Source: Sisyra terminalis (lineage: Eukaryota; Arthropoda; Insecta; Neuroptera; Sisyridae). Taken from it: DNA of 64,000 nt. This document shows, piece by piece, positions 38,071 to 51,200 of the stretch. The stretch covers positions 32,818,449 through 32,882,448 of the forward strand of contig OY292276.1 of NCBI GenBank assembly GCA_958496175.1, in the 5' to 3' direction. Position numbers and translations under genes: made by a program. The notes beneath the pieces were generated by a model. The model did not search any database. It had not been told where the DNA came from and was given only the letters and a program-made list of their open reading frames with translations. The first letter of the stretch is position 1. The number at the start of each line of letters is the position of its first letter.

Positions 38071-38941
38071 TAGTAGAACCTCGGCAAGATGAACCTTTAT
38101 TAGATGAAAATCCCCTTTAAATGATAAAAGGTGGTAAATGGCTCAAAACTCCGATGAAAAAATCTATAAAATACTTTTTTTCGTATCGAGATTGACCTCT
38201 GATGACCGATTATTTTTGAATTTATTACTTTTAGGTTTTTTCCGCGATCATTTCTATATTCTTTTCGTGGAATAGTGGTGCCAAATTTATTTAATTGAAA
38301 GTAAACATTTATTTATTTCGTGTTTGGTTTTACATAGGCATAATATATGTCGAGCTTGCGCACCATACAACACGTAAAATCCATTTAAAATTCATAAGTG
38401 CGTAAACTTGACACTGCTTAGCAAATAACTGTGGCATGTTTTGTCAACGTCGTCAGCGTAAAATAAACGCAAAATAAATAAATATTTTCTTTTAATAAAA
38501 AATTTTGGAACGAAAAAATATACAAATGATTACACAAAAATTTTGACGCACCTAATCTAACATTTTTCCCAAAAAAATAAATAGATGACTAGTATATAAA
38601 TAAATATTTAGTTACAAAATAAGAGAAACCTAAATTGTGTTATTTTGTTGAAATTGTTGCTATTAATTACGTGATTATATTCAAACTCGTAACTACAATT
38701 ACGAAAAGTTATTGAAAAAAAAAACAATTTTAATTAGTTCCATGAATTATTTTATAATATTTTTTATTTTACTTTCGAAACTAGTAATTCTCAAAAAAAT
38801 TTATAAATCCAGTGTCAGAAATTTGACAGAAAAAAGCTCTCTTTAAGATGACACCTCGATACTTTGGAATTTGCTAAAATTTTATATAAGTTAAATTCTT
38901 GCGGCTGGCCCCTTCAAGTTCAGCTTATCGAGGTTCTACTG
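38071..38941. mobile_element. Non-autonomous Tigger/pogo-like element (871 bp)
   Basis: The TIRs AGTAGAACCTCGGCAAGATG and, inverted, CAGTAGAACCTCGATAAGCT are flanked by TA on each side (38069-38070 and 38942-38943). CAGT..ACCTCG ends with TA target sites are typical of Tigger-like pogo elements. No transposase ORF remains. Confidence 0.7.
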
Positions 38942-40288
38942 TATTCATTATTATTAAGGGAAGGATAAATTAAATAGTCACATATGAAGCAGTACTGCGG
39001 TTCATTATTTTTTATTTTACAGTAAATAAAATTTATTAATTTACATAATTATTATGTTATATAATATTATATCGATTATATCACTTTGTAATTTATGAAC
39101 TTAAACTTAACTGAAGTACTCCACGTATAAATATTTATTATTTTGTTAAATATACTTTTTTTCTCAATCTTATGCAACTTTATCACGACATAAATATACT
39201 AGTTTTAACTGGCTATTTTTTAAACACAGCATAGACATTTATCAATGGTACTACATCTCATTACCAAAATTTTGAAAATTTACTTACATTTTCAAAAAAT
39301 AAATAATTTCAAACTAAATTGGAAATGAACTACGTTTAAGAAAATTTTGCTCAGATTGTAACTATTTAAAGTTACATAATTTCAATTTTATGTAGAAAAT
39401 TATACTTTTTAAAAATATAATTTAAAAATAACTGAGCAATAACGTACTCAAGTAACTAAATAAATCAAAGACGACTTTTCATTTGGTATAGCCTGAAGAT
39501 ATTGGATATTTTTATTGGTGAAGTGATAGAATTAATTTTTATAAAGAGTTATTTTAAATTTATTTAAAGATCCATAATGAGTGTTGTCAATCAATTATAT
39601 GGAATGTATTATAGTACATAGAATTTTGTGATAAATTCATCTTAGGTCTAAATTTTGTTTTGTTCAACACAAAATTTGAAAAAGTTAAAGATAGCAATAA
39701 TCAAAATACATTTAAGGAGCATAAATAAGCATAAATATTTTATACTGTCAAATATTCTAAAGTACATGTTTTTGAGGAGTAATAAAATGTTAAATTATTT
39801 GAAACAAAGAAATATGTTTACTATTACCAATATTTACTACATTAATGAACATTAATTTTCCTACCCTAGAATAATTTATTAACCGAACATTAATTTGTGT
39901 CCATCCCTTTATTGAAAATAGTATTGAAAAAGGAATCAACTGGTCTTCAGGTGTTATATTTTAAAAATAGTACATGTATTTTTTTATGTGAACAGAAAAC
40001 TATTTTATTTTTATTTTATTCGAAGTCTCCTGAAAGTCCCTTGATTTTAATAACTTTAAGCCTCAATATTCTAAGTAATTGAAATATATATAATATCAAT
40101 AACAAAAATACTAAACGTATAGTTGTTTCGAGAAATATCATAATTTACGCCTCTTCGTGTAATTTATAAGTTCTATATGTTTAATATATCTAACATTTCT
40201 ACATATATTCTATTATATATATTTTTCTCATTGTTACATAACAATGAGGACAAGGGGAAGTTAAAACAAAATATCGTATCAAATGTTC

Positions 40289-40512
40289 GGCTCATGTGTA
40301 CTTTAGCACACCCACAATCTGGTAATGTTGCATTTTCGACTTTGTTTTTAATTTATTTCGCTTCTAAATCGGTCTATAATGAAAATTTAGCCACAAAAGA
40401 GAGAATTAACCATATTAGAATTGAATAAACAAAAATATCGCGAATTAAATTAAAAATAAAGTTGAAAATGCAACGTTGCCAGATTGTGGATGTGCTAAAG
40501 TTCACTTGCGCC
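40289..40512. repeat. Palindromic MITE family P, copy 3
   Basis: The arms match copy 1 closely (TTTAGCACACCCACAATCTG on the left and its complement on the right). Intergenic. Confidence 0.75.
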
Positions 40513-40730
40513 AAATGTTCTTTTATGATATGGAATACTGTAGGGTGTACGGTTGAGTATACACTATAGAGTACAAGGATATACCGCACAGTCTCATATG
40601 TTCATAACGCACCGATACATTTAAACTCATTGCATATCTTTCTATATTAATTACCTATCTTCCGTAGGTCCCTACTGTTCCTACTTATATACAATTCTCA
40701 TTTTGAACGTTTTGAACCAAAATTATAAAA

Positions 40731-40900
40731 CACTAGTAATTACCCGTGAAATATTCACTGCCTACACTGATTTAAATGACAAAGCGTGGCGATTGAATAA
40801 AATCGAAATGACAATTGAAACAAATGGCAACAATCAGTTAATTCAAATTTGAACAATGATTATTATATTTGGTTTTCACTATCACGTATATGTGTGTATT
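40731..40900. repeat. Dispersed repeat Q, copy 2
   Basis: Related to 19010-19145 and 19490-19570. No ORF. Confidence 0.5.
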
Positions 40901-42251
40901 CTTTGGGTACACACATATACAGCTTGTACATCCAATTTGTTTTGGTTTGTTTTTGTTCAACTATTAATAAACAATTAATATTAAAATTTGTTAATTTTAT
41001 TTTCTCATTATTTCATAAATAAAAATTTTCGGCTGACTAGATATAGTAGAGTACTGAACTAATCATTTATTTATATAAAAAAAAGTATCAAAAGGTGGTG
41101 CTCCAGTTTGACTTGCAAGAAATCTGGCGACCTATTTATACTTTGAATAAGAAGAAATACTTTTCTTATTGATGTTATTGATCTTATTTTAGTTAATTAT
41201 AATAGCTAGTCTTTAATATTTATTTTTTATTTATTTTTAAATATTATGTTTAAAATTTTATATTGGGAACTATTTTTAAGTGAATTTTCATGCATTTACA
41301 ATAAATATACGAAATAAAATCATTTCATCACGTATAAAATATATGATGAAATGATTTTTAATTATTATAGTTTGTACAAATTATAGCCCTTGTTACTTAT
41401 AAGTGGAAACGATGAAAAGGTACAAGAAAAGTGATACAAGTAGCGTTTTTTTCTTTTTTTTTTAAATGTAAATCGTAAATAAATTGGTCATAATGAAAAT
41501 TTAACAACAAAATGGACAATGAGTTGTTGTCTTATAGTGACTTGTATAAAAGGTATTTATACCCCTTGTACCGGTGAAAAGGCTAAATTATATATTTTTT
41601 CTTTCTCATAACTTGTATTTCTTGTTGAGCAATTATTCAATTACGATTCTTACAGTTGTTACTGGTTAATACATAAAAACGCGCAATTTTTTAAAAATAT
41701 AATGAACATTCACTTTTATAGGTGTCGTTAGTTGTCAATCGCAGTTTCATACGTTTCGTATATGTTGACACATCGCAAAATGCAATAAAATTTGAAGAAT
41801 TTAGCACTTGAAATTGTTATTTGTTAGACAAATATATAATGAAACTAAAACTACAACCGAGTTTAATTAAAGTATTACATGTCAATTGGTTCAATTTATT
41901 TTTATTATATAACACAGTTTATTCATCGGTTATAATTTTGGGTAGGGCTTTGCTCTTTGATCAAACCAGCTATTTAAAAAATCATAACAGTGTTCTCAAA
42001 ACGTAACCAATAAATAAATCCAATCGATTTCAAATATCATCTCATCTTCTCTTTAAAACAAAGTCATTTCGCAAGGCCAATGTACGAATTATGACGACTT
42101 AATTCAACATTGTTTATACGTTTCCAATTCAATTTGCTAATGTTTCATAGCAAACGTACAAATAAAAAACTAGTGATTTTATTTAAGTAAACTCATCAGT
42201 GTTTTGATTTAATAACAATGCGTTAATTATTTGAATAAACACTAAATTACG

Positions 42252-45200
42252 ATGGATGATAGACGAGTTGCTGATTATTTTGTAATCGCAGGACTACCAG
42301 AAGATCCAATTTTACAAGATGATTTATCAGATTCTGGACATTTAAAAGTATATAACATAATGCATGTTAAATGCAAATTGAATATCTCTGATTTTGTTTT
42401 AGGCAAGCTATGATCAAGCACCCATTACAGACATTAGCATTATTTTCCCCACTTTGGGGGAAATTTTACCACCAGGGTATGAAATAATTGATCTAACGCC
42501 TACCGGTTTACCAGCTGATTTAAATCATGGTAGTTTACGAAGTGCAGAGTGCTACATTTGCTTTCGAAGGGGTCGAGACAAACCTCCCTTGGTTGATATT
42601 GGTAATGAAAAAACTTAAATTTTAAAATAATGTAGAAATTAGTGGAAACATTAACAGGTATGTGAATAATAATCTTAAAGATGGTTGTTTTTTGCTTATT
42701 TCATCCAATAAAATAACCACATACGTTTTGAAAATATCTAAAAAAAATACTTTTTGAAAAAGTATCCAAAGTTACTTTCGGTATCTAGTTACTCTTGAAA
42801 AAAGGAATTTTAATACTTCTCTTAAGTTACTTTTTAAGATAATTTTAGTTACTTTGTATACTATACATGCACTAAGTTTCGTAACGTATTAGGTAAAGTT
42901 TTTTAAGTAATCAGATAATGTATTTTTTGTCTATATTACTTTAGGAAAAAAGAAAGTATGTCTGTCTAAACTCTTGTAAACACATTAGACGTAAAAAAAT
43001 AATAGAATATTAATATAAGAGGTGAATATTGAATTTTACAGAACTAAAGAAAATAAAACTCTGCCTCAAGTCCCTTTTAGAACAGTCAAACCTGGCAACG
43101 TTGCATTTACTACATTGATTTTTATTTAATTCACGAATAAATCAACCCATAATGAAAATGTAGCCACAAAAGAGAAAGTTATTTTATATTAGAATTACAT
43201 TAACAAAGAAATCGCGAATAGAATATAAAAACAAAGTAGTTGCCAAATTTAACTGTTCTAAAAGAGACTTAAGCCAAAACTTTCAATGAAATAGGAAATA
43301 TATAAAATCATCAAAACATGACCGCAGCTAATTTGACTAAAATAAAAAAGTAAAAAGTGGTCAAAACAAAAAAATCATAAAATAATTATTAGGGGGCATC
43401 CATTAAATACGTCAGACGTTTAGAGGGGAGTGGGTGTTGAGCCAAATCTCACATAATTTCATGTGAGGGAGAGGATTGTTTCAGCAAATATCACGTATTT
43501 TTTTAAAATTGGTTTCTTAAATAAGTGTAATATAATCAGGGCAGGGGGTCGAGCAAAACCTCACGAAATCTTACTAAAGGGGAAGGGTGGGTCGAAAAAT
43601 AGCTAAAATTGTCGCACGTAAGTAATGAATACTCCCTTATTTTGTACAACCAGGCAGTTATATATCCCAATTTATTGCGTACTCTATATTTTATTTTTGG
43701 TAACTTTTTGTTATCTTAGATACTTTTCGATGTCTAAGTTAATTTTTGGTATCTAAGATACTTTTTTAAGTTACAACATATAGTTTTGTTAAAAAGTATC
43801 TAAGATACTAGTTGCTTTTTGCCATAAAATAAAGTATCTAAAATACAGTAAGTTAGATACTTTAAAATAACTAAGATACTTCAAAGTACCTTAAATACTT
43901 TGCAGCTAATAGCTCTATTAGTACGAATACAAATTATTAAGCTAAAACATCAAAAGCCAATTTTTATGTAGGGACATTTAAAGTAATAAACATTAACGTC
44001 CAGAATGCTGGACGGCTTTTCCTAAGTAATAATTAGTAACATTACAGAAAATTATGATTTAATTAGGATTCCTTAGTCAGATGACAAGCGTCCATGACGT
44101 CCACAACCATTTTATTTGCTGGAAAGAGTAGTATATAGCTAAGTATAAGTAGTATATAGAAATTGCGTATTTGACTTGGCAGAAAACTATATTGATGAAA
44201 TTTGAAAAAAAGTTGTTTTATATCAATACATTAATAATGTTTATAATAACTTTGCAGTGATTTAACTCAAAAGTTTCGAACCTTTTTTCTTACGGTTGTG
44301 AGATAATAAAATTCTAACATTCTAATAGTCAAGGCGGGATTATACTCATCCTATTATATTTAGGATCGGATTTAAAAAAAAGACTAGACTTTTAATACAA
44401 TGTTCGGCTCAAGTCTCTTTAACCGATATTAATATCTGACAATATTGCATTTTCTACTTTGTTTTTAATTTAATTCGCGAATAAATCTATACGATATTAA
44501 AATACATTATATACGTATAAAAACTATACGATATTAAAATTGAATTAACAAATTATCGCGAATTAATATTTAAAAAAGTGAAAAATGCAACGTTGCCAGA
44601 TATTGATGTCCCTAAAAGAGACTTGAACCCAATGTTCTTTCACTTTTAATTTTTTAGATTAAAATATATTAGTACCGAATCTTGTGTACATATTTTTTTT
44701 CAAAAAATCATAATTATACTAAAATAACATTGCAATAAACTAATTAAAACGTTCGCATATTCAATAGTGCATATTTTGGACATATAACTTAATTCTCTTC
44801 ATTGACAAATAGTTTATTTATTATTTCCGAGTCACAATTAATAAATTATTATTTATGTCGTATGACTCAATTTCTTTATTGAATAAAAAAGGGTTTCAAT
44901 AGTCTTTGGCTGACATCATTAGGTAATGTTTATTGTATCAATTGTAAACAAATTTCATATCTTGTTTATTGTATTCAATAAGGAAATTGAGTCATACGGT
45001 ATAATTATCAATAAATTTAATTCATTTCATTCAATTTAAATATGGGTACATTTTGATATTAAAGCCGTAGGTTAAAGTCATTAGTTTAAAAAAAAATCCA
45101 TCCCTATTTATAGCAAAGAAAGGAACAATACTACTTTCTTATTTAACATTTACTTGTATAGTCGCTATCACTATTTAGAAAGTTAAGTTCCAATGCTCTT

Positions 45201-48200
45201 GGAGAAGAAAAGGGGCGATATTCCCTTCTAAGGCAAATTACGTAAGAAATAAGGGATAGTGCACTATCTGTGGAATGAAAATCAAAAGTCAGTGCACATA
45301 AGCGGGTTAGGTCTTGTCTCCCTCATAAGTCTTGTAAAATTTTAGAGAAGTTTCGGAATAATTATTACTTAAACCAATGGTTGATGAGATATGTGTCCTT
45401 TGATTCTTAAAAAATAAGCTCCTCTCCTTTTTAATAAAAAATAATTTGGTTATAAAAATACTTAACAGAAAATTGGTTTGAAGAACCAATGTCTTACTTT
45501 GGAAATTCGTGGACCAGTATGAATCAATATATCGTGTGGTTTTTGAGATCTCAAATATTTTCGCCCACCCTTTATTCTTATGGCTTAATAATCACAAAAA
45601 TAAATAATAACTAAGTTTTTCATGGTTCAAAAATACTATGGAACTACCAGGAATTACTATAAATAAGAGTTGTTTTAGTGGCTTTTTTTCTAAACCTATT
45701 AAGGTATGAAATCATTTAATCGGAAACATTATTCTTGATATGGAATTCTTCACTTTTATTAAAAAGTCGCATTTTTGAAAAATCTGCGGCTTATTCATTT
45801 ACTGCATAATTAAGTAGTAATGATAAACACTAATGGATAGTATAGTGTCGCAATGGTATTTCATAAAATCCGTGAATATTTAAGATAATGAAATTATATC
45901 TAAGGGAGACGTTTTGGTTTTTCCCTACTGTAATGTATATATTTATCGAAATTTATTTTATTTTAATTATTTTTGAATTTGTTCAATATCATCCCAAAAT
46001 ATGTTTCTATACAGTACTATATAATAAAGTTGCATTAAAGTGACGAAACGTCGTACTTAAAATGAAAAGTACTATTATTTACATTCCTATCAATGTTTTT
46101 ATTAACGTTTCAATCATAGACAAGAATTAATTACATAATTTGAAATATCAATTTGATTTTTAGGTGTTATGTATGATGGGAAAGAACAACTAATGCCCGA
46201 TGCTGAAGTTGTGTTGGAAAGTGTTGGTGGTCGATTAGCAAACGTTAACAACTCTGCAGCACGAACTTTTATAACATTCAGAAGAGATTTACCTTCTGCA
46301 CCTTGCAATGCACTCGTCGTTACTGATATTTGTGTAGTTATTGCCAGCAAAGGTGAACTGGCACCACACGCATTTTGTCGAATAAATCGAAATTTAAACA
46401 AAGGAATGGTAGGCAGTGATGTTTTTCTGTGTTATAAAAAATCAATGAACCGTCCTCGACTTCTCAGTTATAAACCTGCAGTATTATGCAGGTAAGATAA
46501 AAACAGCTTAGGGTTTTTTTGTTGTTGTTTATACTTTAGTTTTATTTTAGATATCCTCAGTCCGACCTATCAGATTTCCCTTTTCCAAATTCTGTACCTC
46601 TGTTTTGCTTGCCCATGGGGGCGACATTGGAGTTATGGCCTATTGAAGCGAGTCAACCAAAACCTGTGTTTAGCACTTTTGTTTTAACAGTATCGGATGC
46701 AACACATAAAATTTATGGATCAGCCGTAACTTTTTATGAAAATTATCCATTTGATCGCCTTACGCCTGAACAATCGAAACATTTAGATTATTATGGAGCT
46801 ACAGATTATACTTTACATGTTAATAAAAGTATATGTGTACTATCGCATTGGCCATTTTCTGACACCTTCGAAAAATGGTTATTATTTTTATACGTAAGTG
46901 AATCAAAGAAATGAAAATATAACATGGAAATTGAATGTATCCTATTTTAGGATTTAGTATCAAGTGGAGTACCTACAATGATTCCTGTGGAACGTTACAT
47001 CACTCAATTGCTCGAAGAAGTTGGTTTTCCAGGACCTCGCATTTTAATTCAATTAAGTGCACATCGTCCAGAAAAACTCATCTTATCTCAACCGGAAGAG
47101 TTGCCTCTTCCTCGAAGTGCTGCAAGATTTCGGCAACTTTTACTTAACTTAGGCCCTGAAAATTGTTTGCAAGTACTTTTACTTGCATTAACTGAACAAA
47201 AAATCTTAATTCATTCTCTTCGCCCAGACACACTTACCGCTGTTGCTGAAGCAGTTTCTAGTTTAGTATTTCCTTTTAAATGGCAATGCCCTTACATACC
47301 ATTATGTCCTTTAGGTTTGTTCAGCAAATATTTTAGTATTTATCTTTGGATTAATCATTCTTTTGATTTTAGGCTTAGCCGAAGTATTACATGCTCCTCT
47401 ACCCTATTTAATAGGCGTGGATTCACGATTTTTTGATTTATATGATCCTCCTATGGATGTTAGTTGCGTTGATCTCGACACAAACATAATAACAGTAAGA
47501 TTATTTTTTCTATACTATGCGCATATGGAGCTCATTTTGAGCGCTGTTTAGTGCTTTGTTACTATTTTGCTCAAAGCATCTTTCGCGAATAAATGGATAA
47601 TCAAACAAGAATAAAACGAATTCTTTTTTAGATGTGTGAAGCCCAGAGACATTTAAATACAAAGTTATTACCAAAACGTCCGACTAGAGTTTTACGTAAT
47701 TCTTTGGAATATTTATATAATAATCTTCGACAACCCCATATAAATTCGTATACTGTTTCTGATGATACTAGTCTGGAAGGCGAGTTTTTAAGAAGACGCA
47801 AAGAAGTATATATTTTGTAGCTATATAGAATCAATTAGTTTATAATTTTTTATTTCTATTAGCAATCACTGGAGTTGGATATTCAGGAAGCCTTTTTAAA
47901 ATTTATGGCCAGTACATTGAGAGGGTATCGAGCTTATTTACTTCCAATAACTCGAGCTCCTACGGTAGGAACGACAGATCCACAAGCATTGTTTCAATTG
48001 GGGGCATTTTTAAGATCTAGAGATAAAGTAATCTAATATATTAAAATTTAAATTCTAAATGAAAAATAAAAAATATTTTTAGACAAATCATAAATTTTTT
48101 ACTCTTCTTATGAAGACTCAAATGTTTATCCGATTTATCGAAGAACGAAGTTTTGTGGCTGATGGAGATCAAAGTTTAGCTTTTTTTGATGAATGCACTG

Positions 48201-51200
48201 AAAGATTAACCGCAGATGATGCTGATGTTAGATTATTAGAATCTGATTTGGCTCATGGAAGTGAACGTACTGTTTTGTTGTTACCTCCTGAACCAACTAC
48301 ACAAGGTATAAAATTATATTTAAAATTAACATCAGTTATGTTTTATTAATTTGTGTTAATTGTATCAATTACAGGGGGACCTTACATATACAATTCATTT
48401 ACGCTTGATCCATCGTTATTAGGATCACGTAAACCAAATACTGTTACTTTTCAAAATCATACTGTTCCTGGGTCACCAATGGCAAGACGAACAAAACATG
48501 AAATAAAATCAGCTCAAAAATATGCGAGGTAAGCAATTTTGCAATATTTTTCATTATGAAATTTTTCGCCTCAATTAACCTTCCTCAAATATCCCTCTTT
48601 TTTATTATACTTACTATTGCGTAATACTACTTCATATTAAATTTATGAGTAATTATGTTTGTCATAGTGTTTATATGAATCCAATTCTTTATTTATTTCT
48701 TGATTACAACGCGTTTCAACAGTCTTTGACTGTCATCATCAGGTGATTTGAATCTTACGACATACATAACTATTCGTTAATTTATTAATTGTGACTCGGA
48801 AATCATAAATAAAATATTTATCAATGTTAAACCATTTCATATCTTAACGTATATAGAAAATTCTTGAAGATCTTTTACCGGAAGAACGGCGTTAATTTTA
48901 ATTCTTATTTATCGTCACTTTATAACTGTCAAGGTTTTTAGTGACTCTAGTGTTAAAAAACCCGTAAATCTAGAAATGTTGAAAATGTTCTCAATAGGAG
49001 GATCGAGCCTAGCACCTACTAGTTTTGAAGCGATTACATTGATCAATTAGCTATAAATTGAGCATTGCAAATTTGTGAAGTTTGTCCTTTAATTTTGGTA
49101 AACATTTAGAACGATTTTTATGGGCTAAACAGTATAAAAAAGAAGGCAACTAGAAAAGACAACTGAAGATTAGAAAAATTTAATATCAAAGTTAATTGGT
49201 TCTAAACATCAGAATTTTTTAAAGACAGAATGTATGCTTTAATATCTCGTTGGGAAAAGTTTATTGGAATAGGAGAAATAGAAATTGGAAATGTAATATG
49301 AAACATATTTACATTTTTGATCCAGCTTTTGAAAAAAGATATGTAGTTTTATGTATTCACTTAAATATCCGGTATTTTAAACCAACTAATATAACTCTGT
49401 TTTTTTTTTTTTAGAAAATGTGTTCAATCACCGCAACTGTGGGCTCGTTGTTTACTTGGTACCTGTTACTCAATATACTTCATGGTACTACCAAGTATAT
49501 TATACCTTGGCACCAGTAGGGAGAGGGCATTGCTTCGTTTATCGTACGACCTTTTAGTTAAAGCCTCGCGTTTACGATTAACTTGTGATGAAGTCTGCTA
49601 TCGCTTAATGATGCAACTTTGCGGAGAACATTCTATGCCATTGTTGGCTGTAAAATTATTATTGTTAATGAAACGCTCAGGTGTTCAACCAAATGCTGTT
49701 ACATATGGGTAATTTAATTAAGAAAATTTATTATCTATTTTCATTTGTTATTACATATTTATTTTTGTAGATTATATAATCGTTGTGTGCTTGAGGCAGA
49801 ATGGCCTGCACATGCTACTACTAGTCAACTTTTATGGAATAAATTGCGTTACGTTGTATTGGGAGCTGCTCATTTTCGCCGAGCAGGACGACGTTACGCC
49901 GCTCGAAAACTATCAGCATCTACAGAAGGAGGTATTATATTAATAGTAAAAAATAACGTTAAACTAATTTATCATCGATTTTAGGATGCAGCTTATTGGA
50001 TCAGACTGATCGAGTTTCTCGATCATCCTTAGATTCTCATGACGCACTTAATAATATAGATTCAGCATCGTTCGATAAATTACGATCAAGAATGGGAAGT
50101 ATTGTTCGTATTGGAAATCAAGAAAGTCCTGAAGCAAATTCAGTCGTATCAAGTGCCGGACTTTTAATGTCAGGTATTATAAACCCTTTTTCGGTTCTAA
50201 TCTTCATTCTTATCATGTTTTTTCTTTATTTCATAGGATCTTCTCGCCCCGAAACTATAGTAGAACCTACTCTTGAACGTTGCTTAGAAGAGTCTCGCTT
50301 ATCACCTCCTGAAAGTCCCTCAGAATGCTTAAAGTTACTAGCTCGTTCTGAAAGTTTTGCAGGAGATGCAAGGATATTAGACAAATTACAAACACAAAAC
50401 AATTCAAAACACAAAACATGTACAAGAAAATTAGACTTTAGTGAAGAATCGTTGACTGAAATGGAAACTGCAGATCAAACTTTAACTTCCCCAACCAAGT
50501 ATAAACATTTGAATTAAATATAAATGAAAAATATTAAAAATACTTGTTTTAGATTATCACCCAGAACACCCGTGACAGAAAATGATCCATTAGGAGCCTT
50601 AGAACCCGAGCCTGAGGAAGTAGTGGAAAATACACAGAAATCAAATGTACAAGCAACTCCGATTTCTGTTCTATCAGACAATCCAATTTTGTTTCAAAAA
50701 CCAGTTCATCGTTCAGCAACGTTCGAAGGAAGTCCTCCAAGTCAAACGAAAGGTTTACATCGATCTGAAACCGTACCAGCAGCAACAGTCACCGCAGGTC
50801 TTGCTAGTCTTGGATCAAGTATAAAACTTAACTTTAGGTATTGTCAAAAATTATTTGAAACCTAAGATTGTTTGGTGTGATTTTTCTTTATTTTTAGCTT
50901 TAAGTTATTAATGATTGCAGCAGTATTTAATTAACTGCTAAGTCTCTATCAAAGTCAATTATAGGATTACACTTAACAAAGCTTAAAATATCAACTTTGT
51001 ATGACACAACTATGCTTCTAAAACTAGTGAGGCTGATTGATATTTGATATAAAATAATCATTTGAATGTTCAATAATTAAGGTCTCACCAAAATTTTGTT
51101 TAAAAAGACAACGACGGTTTCATTGAAAAATAAGCCGAAGGTTAGGTCAAAGCCGAAACCTAGTTCTTTTTTCCTTTCTGCCTGACGGCAAATTTAATTT

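Larger units (their letters stand above)
36341..42251. other. ash1-Crag intergenic region
   Basis: No supported gene: ORFs here are at most about 80 codons and lack domains. It carries two TIR elements (37370-37618, 38071-38941), palindromic MITE copy 3 (40289-40512) and repeat Q copy 2 (40731-40900). The last few hundred bases must hold the Crag promoter. Confidence 0.6.
42602..46163. other. Crag intron 2 (3.56 kb), filled with repeats
   Basis: Between exons 2 and 3 lie MITE P copies 4 and 5, a TATT-flanked MITE, a cluster of GTATCTAAGATAC palindromes and a hammerhead-like repeat. No coding exon of compatible phase is needed to join the flanking exons. Confidence 0.7.
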
